A DNA stretch of 64,000 nt from Sandarakinorhabdus limnophila DSM 17366 (GCF_000420765.1 NZ_ATVO01000006.1:62001-126000), one strand, 5' to 3'. Shown: positions 33,840-44,096, numbered from the stretch's first letter. Numbers and translations are program-made. Notes: generated by a model not told the origin, from the letters alone.

Positions 33840-34500
33840 TTTCAACTCTTTGCGGCCGTTGTTTACGGTAGTTATTTTTTATAATCCGAAAATAAACGAT
33901 CGAATTACAAATACTTTTTCCATTGTTTGCAGGTGTAGTGGTGGCCGTTATCGGCCCAAACTGCAAAAAGATGCAATACCGGATATATATTCATCCATTT
34001 CTGACGAGAAATCCGATTTCGGTCTTATAAGTATTTTCACGCAGATAGATCATAGATCAATTATTCATTAAAAACAGACACTTGCAGGATTATACGGTTA
34101 CATCCGGAATCCGCACCAACTTGATTTGCCGCTGGTTGGTGGATGCCGCTACGTTTTCAGCACTCCGAAAGGAGGTCTGCCGGATGGCGTTGGCCTGCAG
34201 GTTGAATGGCGGCGCATTCGTTCCGTTGGCGACCAGGGGGGTGAGCCGCCGGAGATGCGCGTCCACTGCGCGCATCTCCCGGAATGTCCAGCAGACGAGA
34301 CGCCACGGTTGGGGTTGGTTGCGCCCCATCCCACTTGATGCGCAACGGCCCACGGGTCCTGCCGTGGCGTCTCCCCGCTCTCACGACATCGCCGGGGAAG
34401 CGCACAGGATGCCGGCGATCTCTTGCAAAATAGATTGGTTACATTCTTGCAAGGTTCGCCTAGCCTCTGCATATCAAGTTAACATGTGTAGTGGGGGTTA
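33840..34500. other. AT-rich regulatory gap between two regulator genes
   Basis: 33846-34090 is strongly AT-rich with TATAAT-like and ATCCGAAA-like elements and the short palindrome GAAATC-C-GATTTC (34008-34020). It probably holds the promoter of the leftward response-regulator gene. From 34120 to 34420 GC content is high again, but no open frame has a recognisable product. A hairpin lies at 34251-34279, and two direct TCTTGCAA repeats (34421-34428, 34445-34452) precede the AraC-type gene. Confidence 0.4.
34251..34279. repeat. Inverted repeat with 11-bp arms
   Basis: GGAGATGCGCG and CGCGCATCTCC flank a 7-base loop. It could be an RNA hairpin in either direction; no T-run follows. Confidence 0.45.
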
Positions 34501-35481
34501 ATGGCACTTCTGCCCCTCTTATTCGGCCAATCAAGATCCCGCCGCTTCACGTCGGCCGCCGCGGCCGCCGACGCCCTGTCATCAACGATACCCAGCCTGC
34601 AGATGTTCGATTTGCCCGGCCCGGTGATCCCCGCCTTCGCCCACGCGGATCTGGTCTGCGGTGGCGTCAAGGTCGCAACCAATTCGGTGACTCCGTGTCA
34701 GGCCACGGTAACGGATACGCAGGGCTGGCACGTCATGGTTTCCGTTGCGGGCCGATCGGAAACCCTGTGCGATGGTAAGCAGTTCAATCTGCTCCCCGGC
34801 CAGAACATGATCACCTTGCCAAACCTGCCGCGCACCAGCGAACGAACCACCGGCAGCGCCTTCGTTGCCGCCTTTGATATTGACTAACTCATGAAACGAC
34901 AGATGGCCATGAGCGGCACCGACCGCATCGTGCATTTGCCTGACGACCGGCCCACGAAAATCCCTTTCGGCTTTCAACCCGCCCTCTGGCGGACATTCAC
35001 CCATATCTGCAAGATCATTGACGCCTGCGGCGAGGATGTCGCGCTCGCAGCCCGCCTGGGCGTCGATGATGTCCTGTATCGATGGGTGGCGACGACCCTG
35101 CTCGAAGGCGAAGACACGGCAGAAACGCAGCATGTTCCACGAGGCCGCGTTGATTTCGTGTGTGATTAAATCCGCGCCACCATCGATGTGCGCCCCTTGA
35201 CGTTGACCGAGATGGAAAACGCAAGCGCACTTTCGGCACGATCACTGCAATATAGTTTCATGAGACGGTTCGGCTGTTCACCCATGCAATGGCAGCAACG
35301 TGAACGCATGATCAGGGTGCGGGAACGGCTGTTTCTCCTGCCTCCCGATGCCACTATTACCGAATTGGCCTATGAAATGGGTTTTTCAACACTCAGCGCA
35401 TTGACAACATTATACAAACGGCATTTCGGAGAAACACCGATCCAAACCATCGCATCGGCGCGATTTCAGCGAATTGCGTGA
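34501..35481 (+). pseudogene. AraC-family regulator interrupted by two in-frame TAA codons
   Basis: One uninterrupted reading phase of 327 codons encodes all parts of an AraC-type activator: a cupin-like sensing domain (SVAGRSETLCDGKQF, LLPGQNMITLP), a linker (FGFQPALWRTFTHIC, RLGVDDVLYRWVA) and two helix-turn-helices (LSARSLQYSFMRRFGCSPM and ITELAYEMGFSTLSALTTLYKRHFG). TAA codons stand at 34885-34887 and 35167-35169. At the second, family members usually read V-C-D-Y-I-R, so TAT or TAC to TAA is the likely change. There are no frameshifts. GTGGGGG precedes the ATG. Each fragment could be restarted separately (ATG 34891, GTG 35188), but a functional split regulator would be unusual. Confidence 0.75.
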
Positions 35482-35586
35482 ATTTGAAGGCTGAGTGCGT
35501 TTTTTGGTCTGCACTTTCTTACGCTTTTGGTTCATGGCTAGTCTACGCCATCCCCCCCAGATGTGCTGTCGTTTTGGAGAAATGTC

Positions 35587-35946
35587 TTGAAGTGGCAGGT
35601 CGTCACTCTGCATCCCTGTGAAAATTTCAGGCTGGCAATCGATGAGAAACTTTTTCAACTGGGCTATCAGACAATTGCCTTGCCGCGCGTTGAGGACCTG
35701 ATTGCCGCCGGCCGTCGTGATGACCATTGCATCCTGCTGTTTGATATGTTCGATGATGAAGCGTGGGTCTTCGTGAAATCGGCGTTGCAGCATTGGTTGC
35801 CAAACGCCGTCACGCTTCCTGTCAACGCCATGAATTTTACAGAACGCGATGCAACGAAGATCGACACCTATTGCGACATGATCGCGTTGTCGAAAAAATT
35901 GTTCGTTGTACATTCTTCAGTCGTTGGCGAAGCCGCCTACGCTTGA
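35587..35946 (+). CDS. Receiver-like small protein of unknown function
   Basis: About 119 residues from a TTG start with GGAG eight bases upstream. The pattern WQVVTLHP...(helix)...GYQTIAL...CILLFDMFDDEAWVF...AVTLPVNA...KKLFVV alternates beta-strands and helices like a receiver domain, with an aspartate at the end of strand 3 (LFDMFDD). The usual acidic pair after strand 1 is missing, and the switch Thr and Lys are doubtful, so it may be a non-phosphorylated pseudo-receiver. Assignment is by pattern only. An upstream in-frame GTG (35563) would add eight residues. Confidence 0.5.
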   Translation: MKWQVVTLHPCENFRLAIDEKLFQLGYQTIALPRVEDLIAAGRRDDHCILLFDMFDDEAWVFVKSALQHWLPNAVTLPVNAMNFTERDATKIDTYCDMIALSKKLFVVHSSVVGEAAYA

Positions 35947-36113
35947 GCCATACGGCACCGGTTTCCCGCTGCCGCACCCTTTCTGCCTTCACCCCAAAAT
36001 TGCTCGCCTGATCCTGTCACGCAGAATCGATCAGTTTGAATGCCGGGAATCTGGCAAAGTGAAGTCCGGAAATCTTTTCTAGCAAACAGGTTGGCGCTGG
36101 AAATCCGCTCGGA

Positions 36114-37424
36114 TCAGCGGCGCTTGCGCGTGGCCGCCGCGGCGATCAGCACGAGGCCGAGGAAACCCATGCTGGCCCAGAATTGCGGTGCCAGATCGGG
36201 GGTGAGCGCCATTGCCGCTAACACGCCCAGCATGGCCGCAACCGCCACAAACCGCCCCCAGCGCAGGAAGCCGCCGCCAATACCCATCCGGATCGCCGCG
36301 ACAACCACCAGCGAGTAGACGAACACCATGGTGGCGCCGGATGCATTGACCAGGAACGCAAACACCAGCGACGGCGACAGCACGGAAGCGAACACGCAGG
36401 CCAGGCCCACCAACGTGCAGGCGATGATGGAACGAGCCGGCACACCGCGGCTGTCCACCGCCACGCTCCAGCGCGGCGCATCGCCATTGGCGGCCAGCGT
36501 GAACAGCGCCCGGCTGGCGACATAGATGGACGAGTTGAGGCAGGACAGCACGGCAACCAGCACCAGCAGGTTCATCAACAGCGCCGTGCCCGGTACACCG
36601 ATCACATCCAGCGCGGCGGCAAAGGGTGATTGGCCAGCCACGATGCTGCGCCAGGGCACGATGCAGACAATCAGGCTGATGGCGCCGATGTAGAAGACGC
36701 TGATGCGCAGGATCAGCGTGCTGGCCATCTTGGCGACCATATCGCCCGAATCCTCGGCTTCGGCGGCGGCCACAGTGACTATCTCGGCGCCCACCAGGGC
36801 AAAGATCACCGTGGTGACGCCAGCAATCACTGCGCCCCAGCCCATCGGCGCCAGCCCACCATCGTTGGTGAGATTGGCAATGCCGGTGGAGGCCGGCGAT
36901 CCGAACAGGAACACGCTGCAGATGATGATGAACAGCGCGATGGCCACCACCTTGATGGTGGAGAACCAGAATTCGAACTCGCCGAAACTGCGCGCCGAAA
37001 GCAGATTGGAACCGGCCATCAGCAAGGTGAGCACGGTGCCAATCAGCCACACGGGCAGATCAACCCAAAGCGCGACGATACCGGCCCCGGCGATTGCCTC
37101 GATGCCGATCACCACCGCCCAGAAATACCAATAGAGCCAACCAGCGGTGAAACCGGCCCAGCGGCCCAGCCCGGCACGGGCATATTCGGTGAAGGTGCCG
37201 GCATGCGGCACCGCCACGGCCAGCGCCGCGATCACCCGCATCACGATCAGCACGATGGCACCAGCCAGCGCATAGCTGATCACCACGGCCGGACCGATCG
37301 AGGCGATGGCGGCACTGCTGCCGACGAACAGGCCGGCGCCGATGACGCCGCCCAGCGTGATCATGGTGACATGCCGGCGCTTCAATGTGCGCGCCAGTGC
37401 CGGGGTCGTATCCGCTTCGCTCAT
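36114..37424 (-). CDS. APC-family amino acid permease
   Basis: A 436-residue inner-membrane transporter with about twelve hydrophobic helices. The N-terminus TLKRRHVTMITLGGVIGAGLFVGSS holds the GxIGxGLFxG substrate-binding motif of helix 1 of amino-acid permeases (GabP/AnsP/AroP group). YARAGLGRWAGFTAGWLYWY and AEIVTVAAAEAEDSGDMV are further family segments. It imports an amino acid or GABA-like compound by proton symport; specificity is unclear. It follows guaA by 23 bases on the same strand. It marks the right border of the low-GC stretch, where normal composition returns. Confidence 0.9.
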   Translation of the reverse strand: MSEADTTPALARTLKRRHVTMITLGGVIGAGLFVGSSAAIASIGPAVVISYALAGAIVLIVMRVIAALAVAVPHAGTFTEYARAGLGRWAGFTAGWLYWYFWAVVIGIEAIAGAGIVALWVDLPVWLIGTVLTLLMAGSNLLSARSFGEFEFWFSTIKVVAIALFIIICSVFLFGSPASTGIANLTNDGGLAPMGWGAVIAGVTTVIFALVGAEIVTVAAAEAEDSGDMVAKMASTLILRISVFYIGAISLIVCIVPWRSIVAGQSPFAAALDVIGVPGTALLMNLLVLVAVLSCLNSSIYVASRALFTLAANGDAPRWSVAVDSRGVPARSIIACTLVGLACVFASVLSPSLVFAFLVNASGATMVFVYSLVVVAAIRMGIGGGFLRWGRFVAVAAMLGVLAAMALTPDLAPQFWASMGFLGLVLIAAAATRKRR

Positions 37425-37446
37425 TCCCGCCCCCGTTTTGCCGGCC

Positions 37447-39003
37447 TCATTCCCACTCGATGGTGCCGGGCGGCTTTGACGTATAGTCGTAAACCACGCG
37501 GTTGATACCCTTCACCTCGTTGACGATGCGGGTGGCAGCGCGCGTGAGGAAGCTGGCCTCGAAGGGATAGACATCGGCGGTCATGCCATCCACGCTGGTG
37601 ACAGCGCGCAGGCCGCAGACCCGATCATAGGTGCGGCCATCACCCATCACACCGACGGTGCGTACCGGCAGCAGCACGGCAAAGGCCTGCCAGATCTCGT
37701 CATACAGGCCCGCCTTGCGGATCTCGTCGAGATACACCGCATCGGCCTTGCGCAGCGTGTCGCAGGCTTCCTTGGTCACTTCGCCGGGGATGCGGATGGC
37801 AAGGCCGGGGCCGGGGAACGGGTGGCGGCCGACAAACGCCGGCGGCAGGCCGAGCTCGACACCAAGGCGGCGAACTTCGTCCTTGAACAGTTCGCGCAGC
37901 GGCTCAACCAGCTTCATGTTCATGCGTTCCGGCAGGCCGCCGACATTGTGGTGGCTCTTGATCGTCACGCTGGGGCCGCCAGTGAAGGAGACGCTCTCGA
38001 TCACGTCGGGATAGAGGGTGCCTTGGGCCAAGAAATCAGCGCCGCCGATCTTCTTGGCTTCGGCCTCGAACACCTCGATGAAGGTCTTGCCGATAAACTT
38101 ACGCTTGGCTTCCGGATCGGTGACGCCGGCAAGGCCACCGAGGAACAATTCCCCGGCTTCGACGTGCACCAGCGGGATGTGATAATGTTCACGGAACAGG
38201 GTGACGACCTGTTCGGCTTCGCCCAGCCGCATCAGGCCATGATCGACGAACACGCAAGTGAGCTGATCGCCGATCGCTTCGTGAATCAGCACGGCGGCCA
38301 CAGCAGAATCGACCCCGCCTGACAGACCGCAGATCACCTTGGCCGATCCCACCTGCTCGCGGATTTCGGCGATCTTGGATGCACGGAAGCCGGCCATCGA
38401 CCAGTTCGGCGTGATACCGCAGACATTGACGACGAAGTTCTTCAATAGCGCGCCGCCATCGGGCGTGTGCACCACTTCGGGGTGGAACTGCACGCCGTAA
38501 CGGCGGGCTTCGTCGTTGGCGATGGCAGCGAACGGCGCGCCGGCGCTCACCGCCACGGCGCGGAAGCCGGGGGGGATCGCCTCGATGCGGTCGCCGTGGC
38601 TCATCCACACGGTCGGGCGGTCACCCTTGGCCCACACGCCGGCAAAGAAGGCGCAATCGTCGACAATGTCGATTTCGGCGCGGCCGAACTCGCGGTGATC
38701 GGAGGCGACAACGGCGCCGCCCAACTGGTAGCAGAGCGACTGTTCACCGTAACAGATGCCAAGCAGCGGCACGTCGGCGGCCAGCACGACATCCGGGATG
38801 CGCGGACCGTTTTCATCGCTGATATTGGCCGGGCTGCCCGACAGGATGACGCCCTTGGGCTGCATCCGTGTGTATGCTTCGCCGCCTTTGGCGAAGGGCA
38901 CGATCTCGCAATAAACGCCCACTTCGCGGATGCGCCGGGCGATGAGCTGCGTCACCTGGCTGCCGAAATCGAGGATGAGGATCGAGTCGTCTGGCGTGTG
39001 CAT
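37447..39003 (-). CDS. guaA: GMP synthase (glutamine-hydrolysing)
   Basis: A 518-residue enzyme converting XMP to GMP with glutamine and ATP in purine synthesis. The class I glutamine amidotransferase domain has the nucleophile Cys84 in LGICYGEQ and the His/Glu pair in FHPEVVHT. The ATP-pyrophosphatase domain begins with the P-loop [14 protein letters not shown], and the C-terminal dimerisation domain ends with [14 protein letters not shown], the invariant GuaA terminus. Cytosolic. Start and length fit the family exactly. It is preceded by a thioesterase gene, with 9 bases between them. Confidence 0.97.
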   Translation of the reverse strand: MHTPDDSILILDFGSQVTQLIARRIREVGVYCEIVPFAKGGEAYTRMQPKGVILSGSPANISDENGPRIPDVVLAADVPLLGICYGEQSLCYQLGGAVVASDHREFGRAEIDIVDDCAFFAGVWAKGDRPTVWMSHGDRIEAIPPGFRAVAVSAGAPFAAIANDEARRYGVQFHPEVVHTPDGGALLKNFVVNVCGITPNWSMAGFRASKIAEIREQVGSAKVICGLSGGVDSAVAAVLIHEAIGDQLTCVFVDHGLMRLGEAEQVVTLFREHYHIPLVHVEAGELFLGGLAGVTDPEAKRKFIGKTFIEVFEAEAKKIGGADFLAQGTLYPDVIESVSFTGGPSVTIKSHHNVGGLPERMNMKLVEPLRELFKDEVRRLGVELGLPPAFVGRHPFPGPGLAIRIPGEVTKEACDTLRKADAVYLDEIRKAGLYDEIWQAFAVLLPVRTVGVMGDGRTYDRVCGLRAVTSVDGMTADVYPFEASFLTRAATRIVNEVKGINRVVYDYTSKPPGTIEWE

Positions 39004-39012
39004 CGCGGGCGC

Positions 39013-39453
39013 TTAGGGCGTGGCGGCGTTTGGCGCAACCACCAGCGGCAACAGCACCTGCCGCCATGCATCGGGCAGCGGCGCGGGCCGGCGCGTCTCC
39101 CTGTCGACATAGACGTGGACGAAATGGCCTTCCGCGGCCGGCGCTTCATGGCCGGCGGTGAACAGGCCCACCTCCCAACGCACGCTGCTGTTGCCGAGTT
39201 TGGCGATGCGCAGGCCGGCCTGCACGATTTCGGGGAAGGCGACGGAGCGATTGTACCGGCAGCCGGTTTCCACCACCAGGCCGATGGGGTTGCCATGGTG
39301 GATGTCGAGCAGGCCCTGCTCGATCAGCCAGGCGTTCACCACGGTATCGAACCAGCTATAATAGACCACGTTGTTGACGTGGCCATAGGCATCATTGTCC
39401 ATCCAGCGGGTGGGGATCAGGCGGTGGACGCGATAATCGGATCGGCTGTTCAT
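39013..39453 (-). CDS. Acyl-CoA thioesterase (hotdog fold, 4HBT-like)
   Basis: A 146-residue single hotdog domain. The segment IPTRWMDNDAYGHVNNVVYYSWFDT contains the catalytic aspartate and the D-x-x-GHVNN signature of 4-hydroxybenzoyl-CoA/YbgC-type thioesterases. It hydrolyses an acyl-CoA in the cytosol; substrate unknown. The ATG at 39453 is chosen because the frame upstream of it reads through the tRNA-Ala gene. It is directly followed by guaA. Confidence 0.87.
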   Translation of the reverse strand: MNSRSDYRVHRLIPTRWMDNDAYGHVNNVVYYSWFDTVVNAWLIEQGLLDIHHGNPIGLVVETGCRYNRSVAFPEIVQAGLRIAKLGNSSVRWEVGLFTAGHEAPAAEGHFVHVYVDRETRRPAPLPDAWRQVLLPLVVAPNAATP

Positions 39454-39493
39454 GGCGATGCGCCTTGCCAGCGATTCGCCTGAAAAGCAAAAA

Positions 39494-39515
39494 CCCCGGC
39501 CATCTCTGGCCGGGG
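39494..39515. terminator. Bidirectional hairpin terminator next to tRNA-Ala
   Basis: CCCCGGCC and GGCCGGGG pair across six bases, with an A-run on the left and a TTTTT run on the right, so it can terminate in both directions. It sits 14 bases beyond the 3' end of the leftward tRNA gene. Confidence 0.85.
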
Positions 39516-39529
39516 TTTTTAGGTTGGGA

Positions 39530-39605
39530 TGGTGGAGCCTAACGGGATCGAACCGTTGACCTCTACAATGCCATCGTAGCGCTCTCCCAGCTGAGCTAAG
39601 GCCCC
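39530..39605 (-). tRNA. tRNA-Ala (GGC anticodon)
   Basis: Seventy-six bases on the minus strand beginning GGGGCCTTAGCTCAG, with D-loop, anticodon stem CTACG/TGTAG around the loop ATGGCAT (anticodon GGC), the GGTTCGATCC T-arm and an encoded CCA end. The acceptor stem pairs GGGGCCT with AGGCTCC. Confidence 0.97.
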
Positions 39606-39710
39606 ACATCCCAATGTGGTCGTTGCTGTTACCAGCAACGCCGGGAGCGGCCGGTTAGGCGATGTTTCGCGGCCTTGCAAGCCCGAAATTCGCAAAGCCG
39701 GCCGATATCC

Positions 39711-40031
39711 TCAATTCTCGTCGTGCGTGCCTTCCGAGACGACACCCAGATCATCATCATCACCCAGATCGACATCGGCATCAGCTTCGCCGGCTTCCAC
39801 GTCGGCGTCCTCGATGTCCAGATCCTCATCCACGGCCACCACGGCGTCTTCCTCGGCCGCCTGCGGCTTGGTGGCTTCAAACGGCGTCGTCTGCTTGGAC
39901 TTCAGGACCGGTTCCGGCGCCCAGCCAAAGCCGCAGGAAATGCAGGTCACCGGGTCTTCCTTGCCCAGATCATAGAATCGGGTGTTGCATTTCGGGCAGG
40001 CACGCTTGGTGCCCCATTCAGCCTTGACCAT
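39711..40031 (-). CDS. TIGR02300 family zinc-ribbon protein
   Basis: A 106-residue soluble protein. The N-terminal half is a zinc ribbon: [23 protein letters not shown] has two CxxC pairs and the FYDLGK signature of the TIGR02300 family of alphaproteobacteria. The C-terminal half is very acidic and disordered ([23 protein letters not shown]). Function is unknown for the family. The ATG at 40031 is chosen because the ribbon starts just after it. It is divergent from aroA, and such adjacency is frequent in alphaproteobacteria. Confidence 0.9.
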   Translation of the reverse strand: MVKAEWGTKRACPKCNTRFYDLGKEDPVTCISCGFGWAPEPVLKSKQTTPFEATKPQAAEEDAVVAVDEDLDIEDADVEAGEADADVDLGDDDDLGVVSEGTHDEN

Positions 40032-40157
40032 ATCGTCTCCGTGATCGTCCCGGCCGTGGGTCCAGCCGGGCAAACGCAATCGAGCCGGGGCAGCACAGCC
40101 ATCCCGGAAAGACCGGCGCATTGCCACAGCCGGCAAGCCCTGTCAAAGCGCCGCGTC

Positions 40158-41522
40158 ATGAATCACGTCGCCGGAAAACCCGCCCCGCTCTGCCTTGCCG
40201 CTTCAGGCCCGCTCAAGGGCGATGTGACGGTGCCGGGCGACAAGTCGATCAGCCACCGCTCGCTGATGCTCGGCGCGCTGGCGGTGGGCGAAACCCGCAT
40301 CACAGGTTTGCTTGAGGGCGAGGATGTGCTGGCCACTGCCGCGGCGATGCGGGCGATGGGGGCCGATATCGAGCGCACTGGTACCGGCGAATGGCGCGTT
40401 CACGGCGTCGGCGTTGGCGGGCTGTTGCAGCCGGCGACCGCGCTCGACATGGGCAACAGCGGCACCTCCACGCGGCTTTTGATGGGCCTGGTCGCCTCCC
40501 ACCCGATCACCGCGACGTTCATCGGCGATGCCAGCCTGTCGGGTCGGCCGATGGGGCGGGTGATCACGCCACTGTCCCTGATGGGCGCCACCATCGCCGC
40601 CACGCCAGGGCCGGGACGGCAGACCCTGCCCCTCACGCTCACCGGTGCCTGCCCGGCGATTCCGCTCCGCTACACGCTGCCGGTCGCCTCGGCGCAGGTG
40701 AAATCGGCGGTGCTGCTGGCTGGCCTCAACACGCCGGGCGAGACGGTGGTGATCGAACCCATCCCCACCCGTGATCACAGCGAGCGCATGCTGGCCGGAT
40801 TCGGTGCCCAGCTTTCGGTCACCGAATCGCCGGAGGGCCGCATCATCACCATCCGCGGCGAGGCCGAACTCAAACCGCAGACCATTCAGGTGCCAGGCGA
40901 TCCGTCGTCAGCCGCCTTCCCGATGGTCGCCGCGCTGATCGTGCCGGGTAGCGACATCATCATTCGCAATGTTGGCCTGAACCCCACACGCGCCGGGTTG
41001 GTAAGAGTGCTGCAGGCGATGGGCGGGCGCATTGATCTGTTGAACGAACGCACCGTTGGCGGCGAACCGGTCGCCGATCTCCACGTCCGCCACAGTGCGC
41101 TCACTGGCATCGACGTGCCGCCTGACGGCGCGCCCAGCATGATTGATGAATATCCGGTGCTGTTCGTCGCCGCCGCCTTTGCGAAGGGGCGCACGGTAAT
41201 GCGCGGGATCGAAGAACTGCGGGTGAAGGAATCCGACCGGATCGCGGTGATGGCGCAGGGGCTACAGGCCTGCGGTGTGCAGTGCGAGGAGCTTGAAGAC
41301 GGCCTGATCGTCGAAGGCCGTGACGGCGATCTCGTCCCCGGCGGCGCTACCATCGCGGCACGGCTCGATCACCGCATCGCGATGAGCTTCGCCGTGCTGG
41401 GCCTGAACGCGGCCCGGCCGGTGGTCATTGATGATGCCCGGCCGATCGCAACGAGCTTTCCAACGTTCGTGGCAATGATGGAGCAGCTTGGCTGCAGGCT
41501 TCTCCCAACAGCAGATCATTGA
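40158..41522 (+). CDS. aroA: 3-phosphoshikimate 1-carboxyvinyltransferase (EPSP synthase)
   Basis: A 454-residue two-domain enzyme of the shikimate pathway that joins shikimate-3-phosphate and phosphoenolpyruvate. Key segments: [17 protein letters not shown] (substrate-binding Lys, Ser and Arg), [33 protein letters not shown] and [15 protein letters not shown]. The LSGRPMGR loop and length suggest the class II, glyphosate-tolerant type common in alphaproteobacteria, which is an inference from memory of family differences. The last 98 bases overlap the 3' end of the convergent wecB gene. Confidence 0.95.
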   Translation: MNHVAGKPAPLCLAASGPLKGDVTVPGDKSISHRSLMLGALAVGETRITGLLEGEDVLATAAAMRAMGADIERTGTGEWRVHGVGVGGLLQPATALDMGNSGTSTRLLMGLVASHPITATFIGDASLSGRPMGRVITPLSLMGATIAATPGPGRQTLPLTLTGACPAIPLRYTLPVASAQVKSAVLLAGLNTPGETVVIEPIPTRDHSERMLAGFGAQLSVTESPEGRIITIRGEAELKPQTIQVPGDPSSAAFPMVAALIVPGSDIIIRNVGLNPTRAGLVRVLQAMGGRIDLLNERTVGGEPVADLHVRHSALTGIDVPPDGAPSMIDEYPVLFVAAAFAKGRTVMRGIEELRVKESDRIAVMAQGLQACGVQCEELEDGLIVEGRDGDLVPGGATIAARLDHRIAMSFAVLGLNAARPVVIDDARPIATSFPTFVAMMEQLGCRLLPTADH

Positions 41523-42624
41523 TGGCGCGGGCAGCACCGCCGCTTCCATAAGGCAAGGATGGTTCTGCCATCGTTGCCCGCAACGCGTAATCGGCCAGAA
41601 CACGCTGCGCCGCTGCCACGATTACCGCCGGATCACGCCCCACCAGCGCGGCATTGCCGCTGAACAGCCCCTCGCGCCGCTCCGTGGTGTCGCGCAGCAC
41701 CAGGCAGGGCAGACCGATGGCCGGTGCCTCTTCCTGCACCCCACCCGAATCGGTCAGCACAAGGCGACGCTGTCCCATCAGAGCGACGAACCCGGCATAG
41801 GGCAGCGGCGGCAGCAGGTGAACGCTGGGATGGCCGCCCAGAGCGGCACGCAGCGGGCCTGAAACCGCCGGGCTGGGATGCACCGGCAGGATGATCTCTG
41901 CTTCGCCCGCCAATTCGGCCAGCGCGTCCAGCAACCCGCCCAGCACGTGACCCTGGTTCTCGCGACGATGGATGGTCGCCAGCACCCACGGCCTCCCACG
42001 TGGGATGCCGGCCAGCGGCGCCACCGCCGCCCCTGCCAGTGCTACATCGCCGGCCAGCCGCGCCTTCATCAATAACAGCGCATCGATGCCGCTGTTGCCG
42101 GTGACGTGCACGCCATCGCACACACCCTCTGCGGCCAGCGCCGCTGCTGCTGCCGCTCTGGGTGCCAGGTGCAACTGCGCCATTTGCGCAACCAGCTTGC
42201 GGTGCATTTCCTCTGGGTGCGGATCGTGCGTTCCCGTCCGCAAGCCCGCTTCGACATGCGCCAGCCGCGCCCCGGCATAGCGGGCCGCCAAGGCACCGGC
42301 GAGCGTCGAACTCGTGTCGCCCTGCACCACGACCCACGCCGGCCGCGTTTCCCGCACCACGTCCGCCAGCGCAGGCACCAGCCGCCCCACCACTGTATCT
42401 GGCGAGGCCGCCATCACACCCAGATCATGATCCGCCTGCAGCCCGAACCCGGCCAAGGCTTCATCAAACATCTCACGATGCTGCCCGGTCGCTACCAGCA
42501 AGGGGCAGTGCCCACGCGTCTGCAGATCAAGCAGCAACGGTGCCAGCTTCACCGCCTCCGGCTGCGTACCCGCGATAAACATGACTGGAAACGATGCAGA
42601 ACCCGGGCCGCCAGCAGACATCAT
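41425..42624 (-). CDS. wecB: UDP-N-acetylglucosamine 2-epimerase (non-hydrolysing)
   Basis: A 399-residue GT-B-like enzyme that makes UDP-N-acetylmannosamine for surface polysaccharides. Landmarks are [16 protein letters not shown] (usually GTRPE), [16 protein letters not shown], the [22 protein letters not shown] loop with its catalytic acid residues, [13 protein letters not shown] and [17 protein letters not shown]. Conserved sequence ends near AINDLLLG; about 25 further residues run into the convergent aroA gene. Start: ATG 42624 or the adjacent ATG 42621. No other polysaccharide gene is nearby, so this is a lone enzyme supplying a pathway encoded elsewhere. Confidence 0.93.
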   Translation of the reverse strand: MMSAGGPGSASFPVMFIAGTQPEAVKLAPLLLDLQTRGHCPLLVATGQHREMFDEALAGFGLQADHDLGVMAASPDTVVGRLVPALADVVRETRPAWVVVQGDTSSTLAGALAARYAGARLAHVEAGLRTGTHDPHPEEMHRKLVAQMAQLHLAPRAAAAAALAAEGVCDGVHVTGNSGIDALLLMKARLAGDVALAGAAVAPLAGIPRGRPWVLATIHRRENQGHVLGGLLDALAELAGEAEIILPVHPSPAVSGPLRAALGGHPSVHLLPPLPYAGFVALMGQRRLVLTDSGGVQEEAPAIGLPCLVLRDTTERREGLFSGNAALVGRDPAVIVAAAQRVLADYALRATMAEPSLPYGSGGAARAINDLLLGEACSQAAPSLPRTLESSLRSAGHHQ

Positions 42625-42716
42625 TCGCCCCCGCGAAGTGACTGACCCTGAAAGTCATTCTGCGTGAACTAGGTCTGTCTGGCAACTGCCGGGCTTACGG
42701 TCGCGCCGCATCGTGT

Positions 42717-43949
42717 TCAGAACTTTTCATCCTTCACGCGGAACAGCGCTTCCAGCGCCGGATCGGTTGGCCGGCCCAGCACGCGTTCAGCGATATACTC
42801 GCCCACCACCGGGCCATGCTTGAAGCCGTGGCCGGAACCGCCGCCGGCGATCCAGACATTGTCCCAGCCCGGGTGGCGCTGGATCATGAAATGCTCGTCC
42901 ACGCTGTTTTCCAGCTGGCACACCCGGGTCTCGATGATCGGCTGGTCCTTCAGCCCCGGGAAGCGGCGGGCGATGTAATCGCGCGACCGGCGCACCTGGA
43001 ACGGTGTGACGATGCGATCATCATTGTCAGGGTCCATGATCGTGTCGCCGCCAACCGGGCAGACCTTGATGCCCTTGCCGTCAACATTGGGGAAACCATA
43101 GTGGCTGGCTTCCGAAAACACCGGCAGGTTCGGGCAGGAATAACGGTCATCGCCGGCCGGTGCGCCAAAGAAATAAACCTCGCGGCGCGGCGTCTGCAGC
43201 TTGTTGCCCAACAGATCAGGGAACAACCGGCCCAGCCACGGCCCGCAGGCAAACACATATTTCGCGCCGCTCACCGTCTCGCCGCCCTGCAGCGCCAGAT
43301 TGGCCATGGCGCCGCCACTGGCCTGCCCGGGCTGGGCGCGGCCCGACACCAGTTGCACGCCCTTGCGCGCGGCCGCTTCGGCCACGGCCAGGCAGGCCCG
43401 ATGTGCGCGCACGATCAGGGCGCCGGGTTCATACAGGCCAACCATGTTCTCGCCCGGCTCCATCTGCGGCCAGCGCCGGCGCATGTCGGCCGCCGTCATC
43501 AGTTCGTGATCAACCTTCAGCCGAGTGAACACATCGCGCGAGCCGCGCAGGCCGGCATTGAGATCGGTCGCCAGTTGCAACCGCCCGGCTTGGGAGAGCA
43601 GCGGCAACCCGAACTCGCGCTCCCGCTCCCGCCACAGTTCCATCCCGCGCAACACCCAGCGCGAATAGACTTCACGATCGCCATAGCCCACCCGGATCTG
43701 CCGGGTTTCCCCGCCCGACGTCGCCCGCGCATTGCCCGGCCCATAAGCATCAACCAGCGTGACCGTATGGCCCATCTCGCGCAGCCGCAGCGCCGTCCAC
43801 CCACCGAACGCGCCGGCGCCGATCACCACCACATCCGCCGGCTTCGCCGTGCGCTGCCACTTCAGCGCCGATTGTGCTGAAGCGGTCGAACCAGCCACGC
43901 CACTGGCCGCTGCCAAGCCTGCCGCCTTCAGAAATGTGCGACGCTCCAT
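42717..43949 (-). CDS. FAD-dependent oxidoreductase (DAO family) with Tat signal
   Basis: A 410-residue flavoprotein. The N-terminus ERRTFLKAAGLAAASG is a twin-arginine signal, so the folded, FAD-loaded enzyme should go to the periplasm. The dinucleotide motif VVVIGAGAFGGWTALRLREMG starts near residue 40. Later segments (TSGGETRQIRVGYGD, GSGHGFKHGPVVGEYIA) match sarcosine oxidase and N-methyltryptophan oxidase-like enzymes, which oxidise secondary amines and release hydrogen peroxide. The active-site Cys that binds FAD covalently in MSOX is not obvious. A 147-base gap separates it from the divergent cmk gene. Confidence 0.87.
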   Translation of the reverse strand: MERRTFLKAAGLAAASGVAGSTASAQSALKWQRTAKPADVVVIGAGAFGGWTALRLREMGHTVTLVDAYGPGNARATSGGETRQIRVGYGDREVYSRWVLRGMELWREREREFGLPLLSQAGRLQLATDLNAGLRGSRDVFTRLKVDHELMTAADMRRRWPQMEPGENMVGLYEPGALIVRAHRACLAVAEAAARKGVQLVSGRAQPGQASGGAMANLALQGGETVSGAKYVFACGPWLGRLFPDLLGNKLQTPRREVYFFGAPAGDDRYSCPNLPVFSEASHYGFPNVDGKGIKVCPVGGDTIMDPDNDDRIVTPFQVRRSRDYIARRFPGLKDQPIIETRVCQLENSVDEHFMIQRHPGWDNVWIAGGGSGHGFKHGPVVGEYIAERVLGRPTDPALEALFRVKDEKF

Positions 43950-44096
43950 GTGTCCCCCCGTTTATGGCGCGTCCGGTCTTGATGGCCGTGATCAACTGCC
44001 TGTAAGCAAAGCCTAGGTCTGCGCCCCGGCCCCGTCAATTGCGCGCCGCCCTGCCCGCCACTTGCCCACCTGCGACCGGCCCGCTAACGCCAACCG

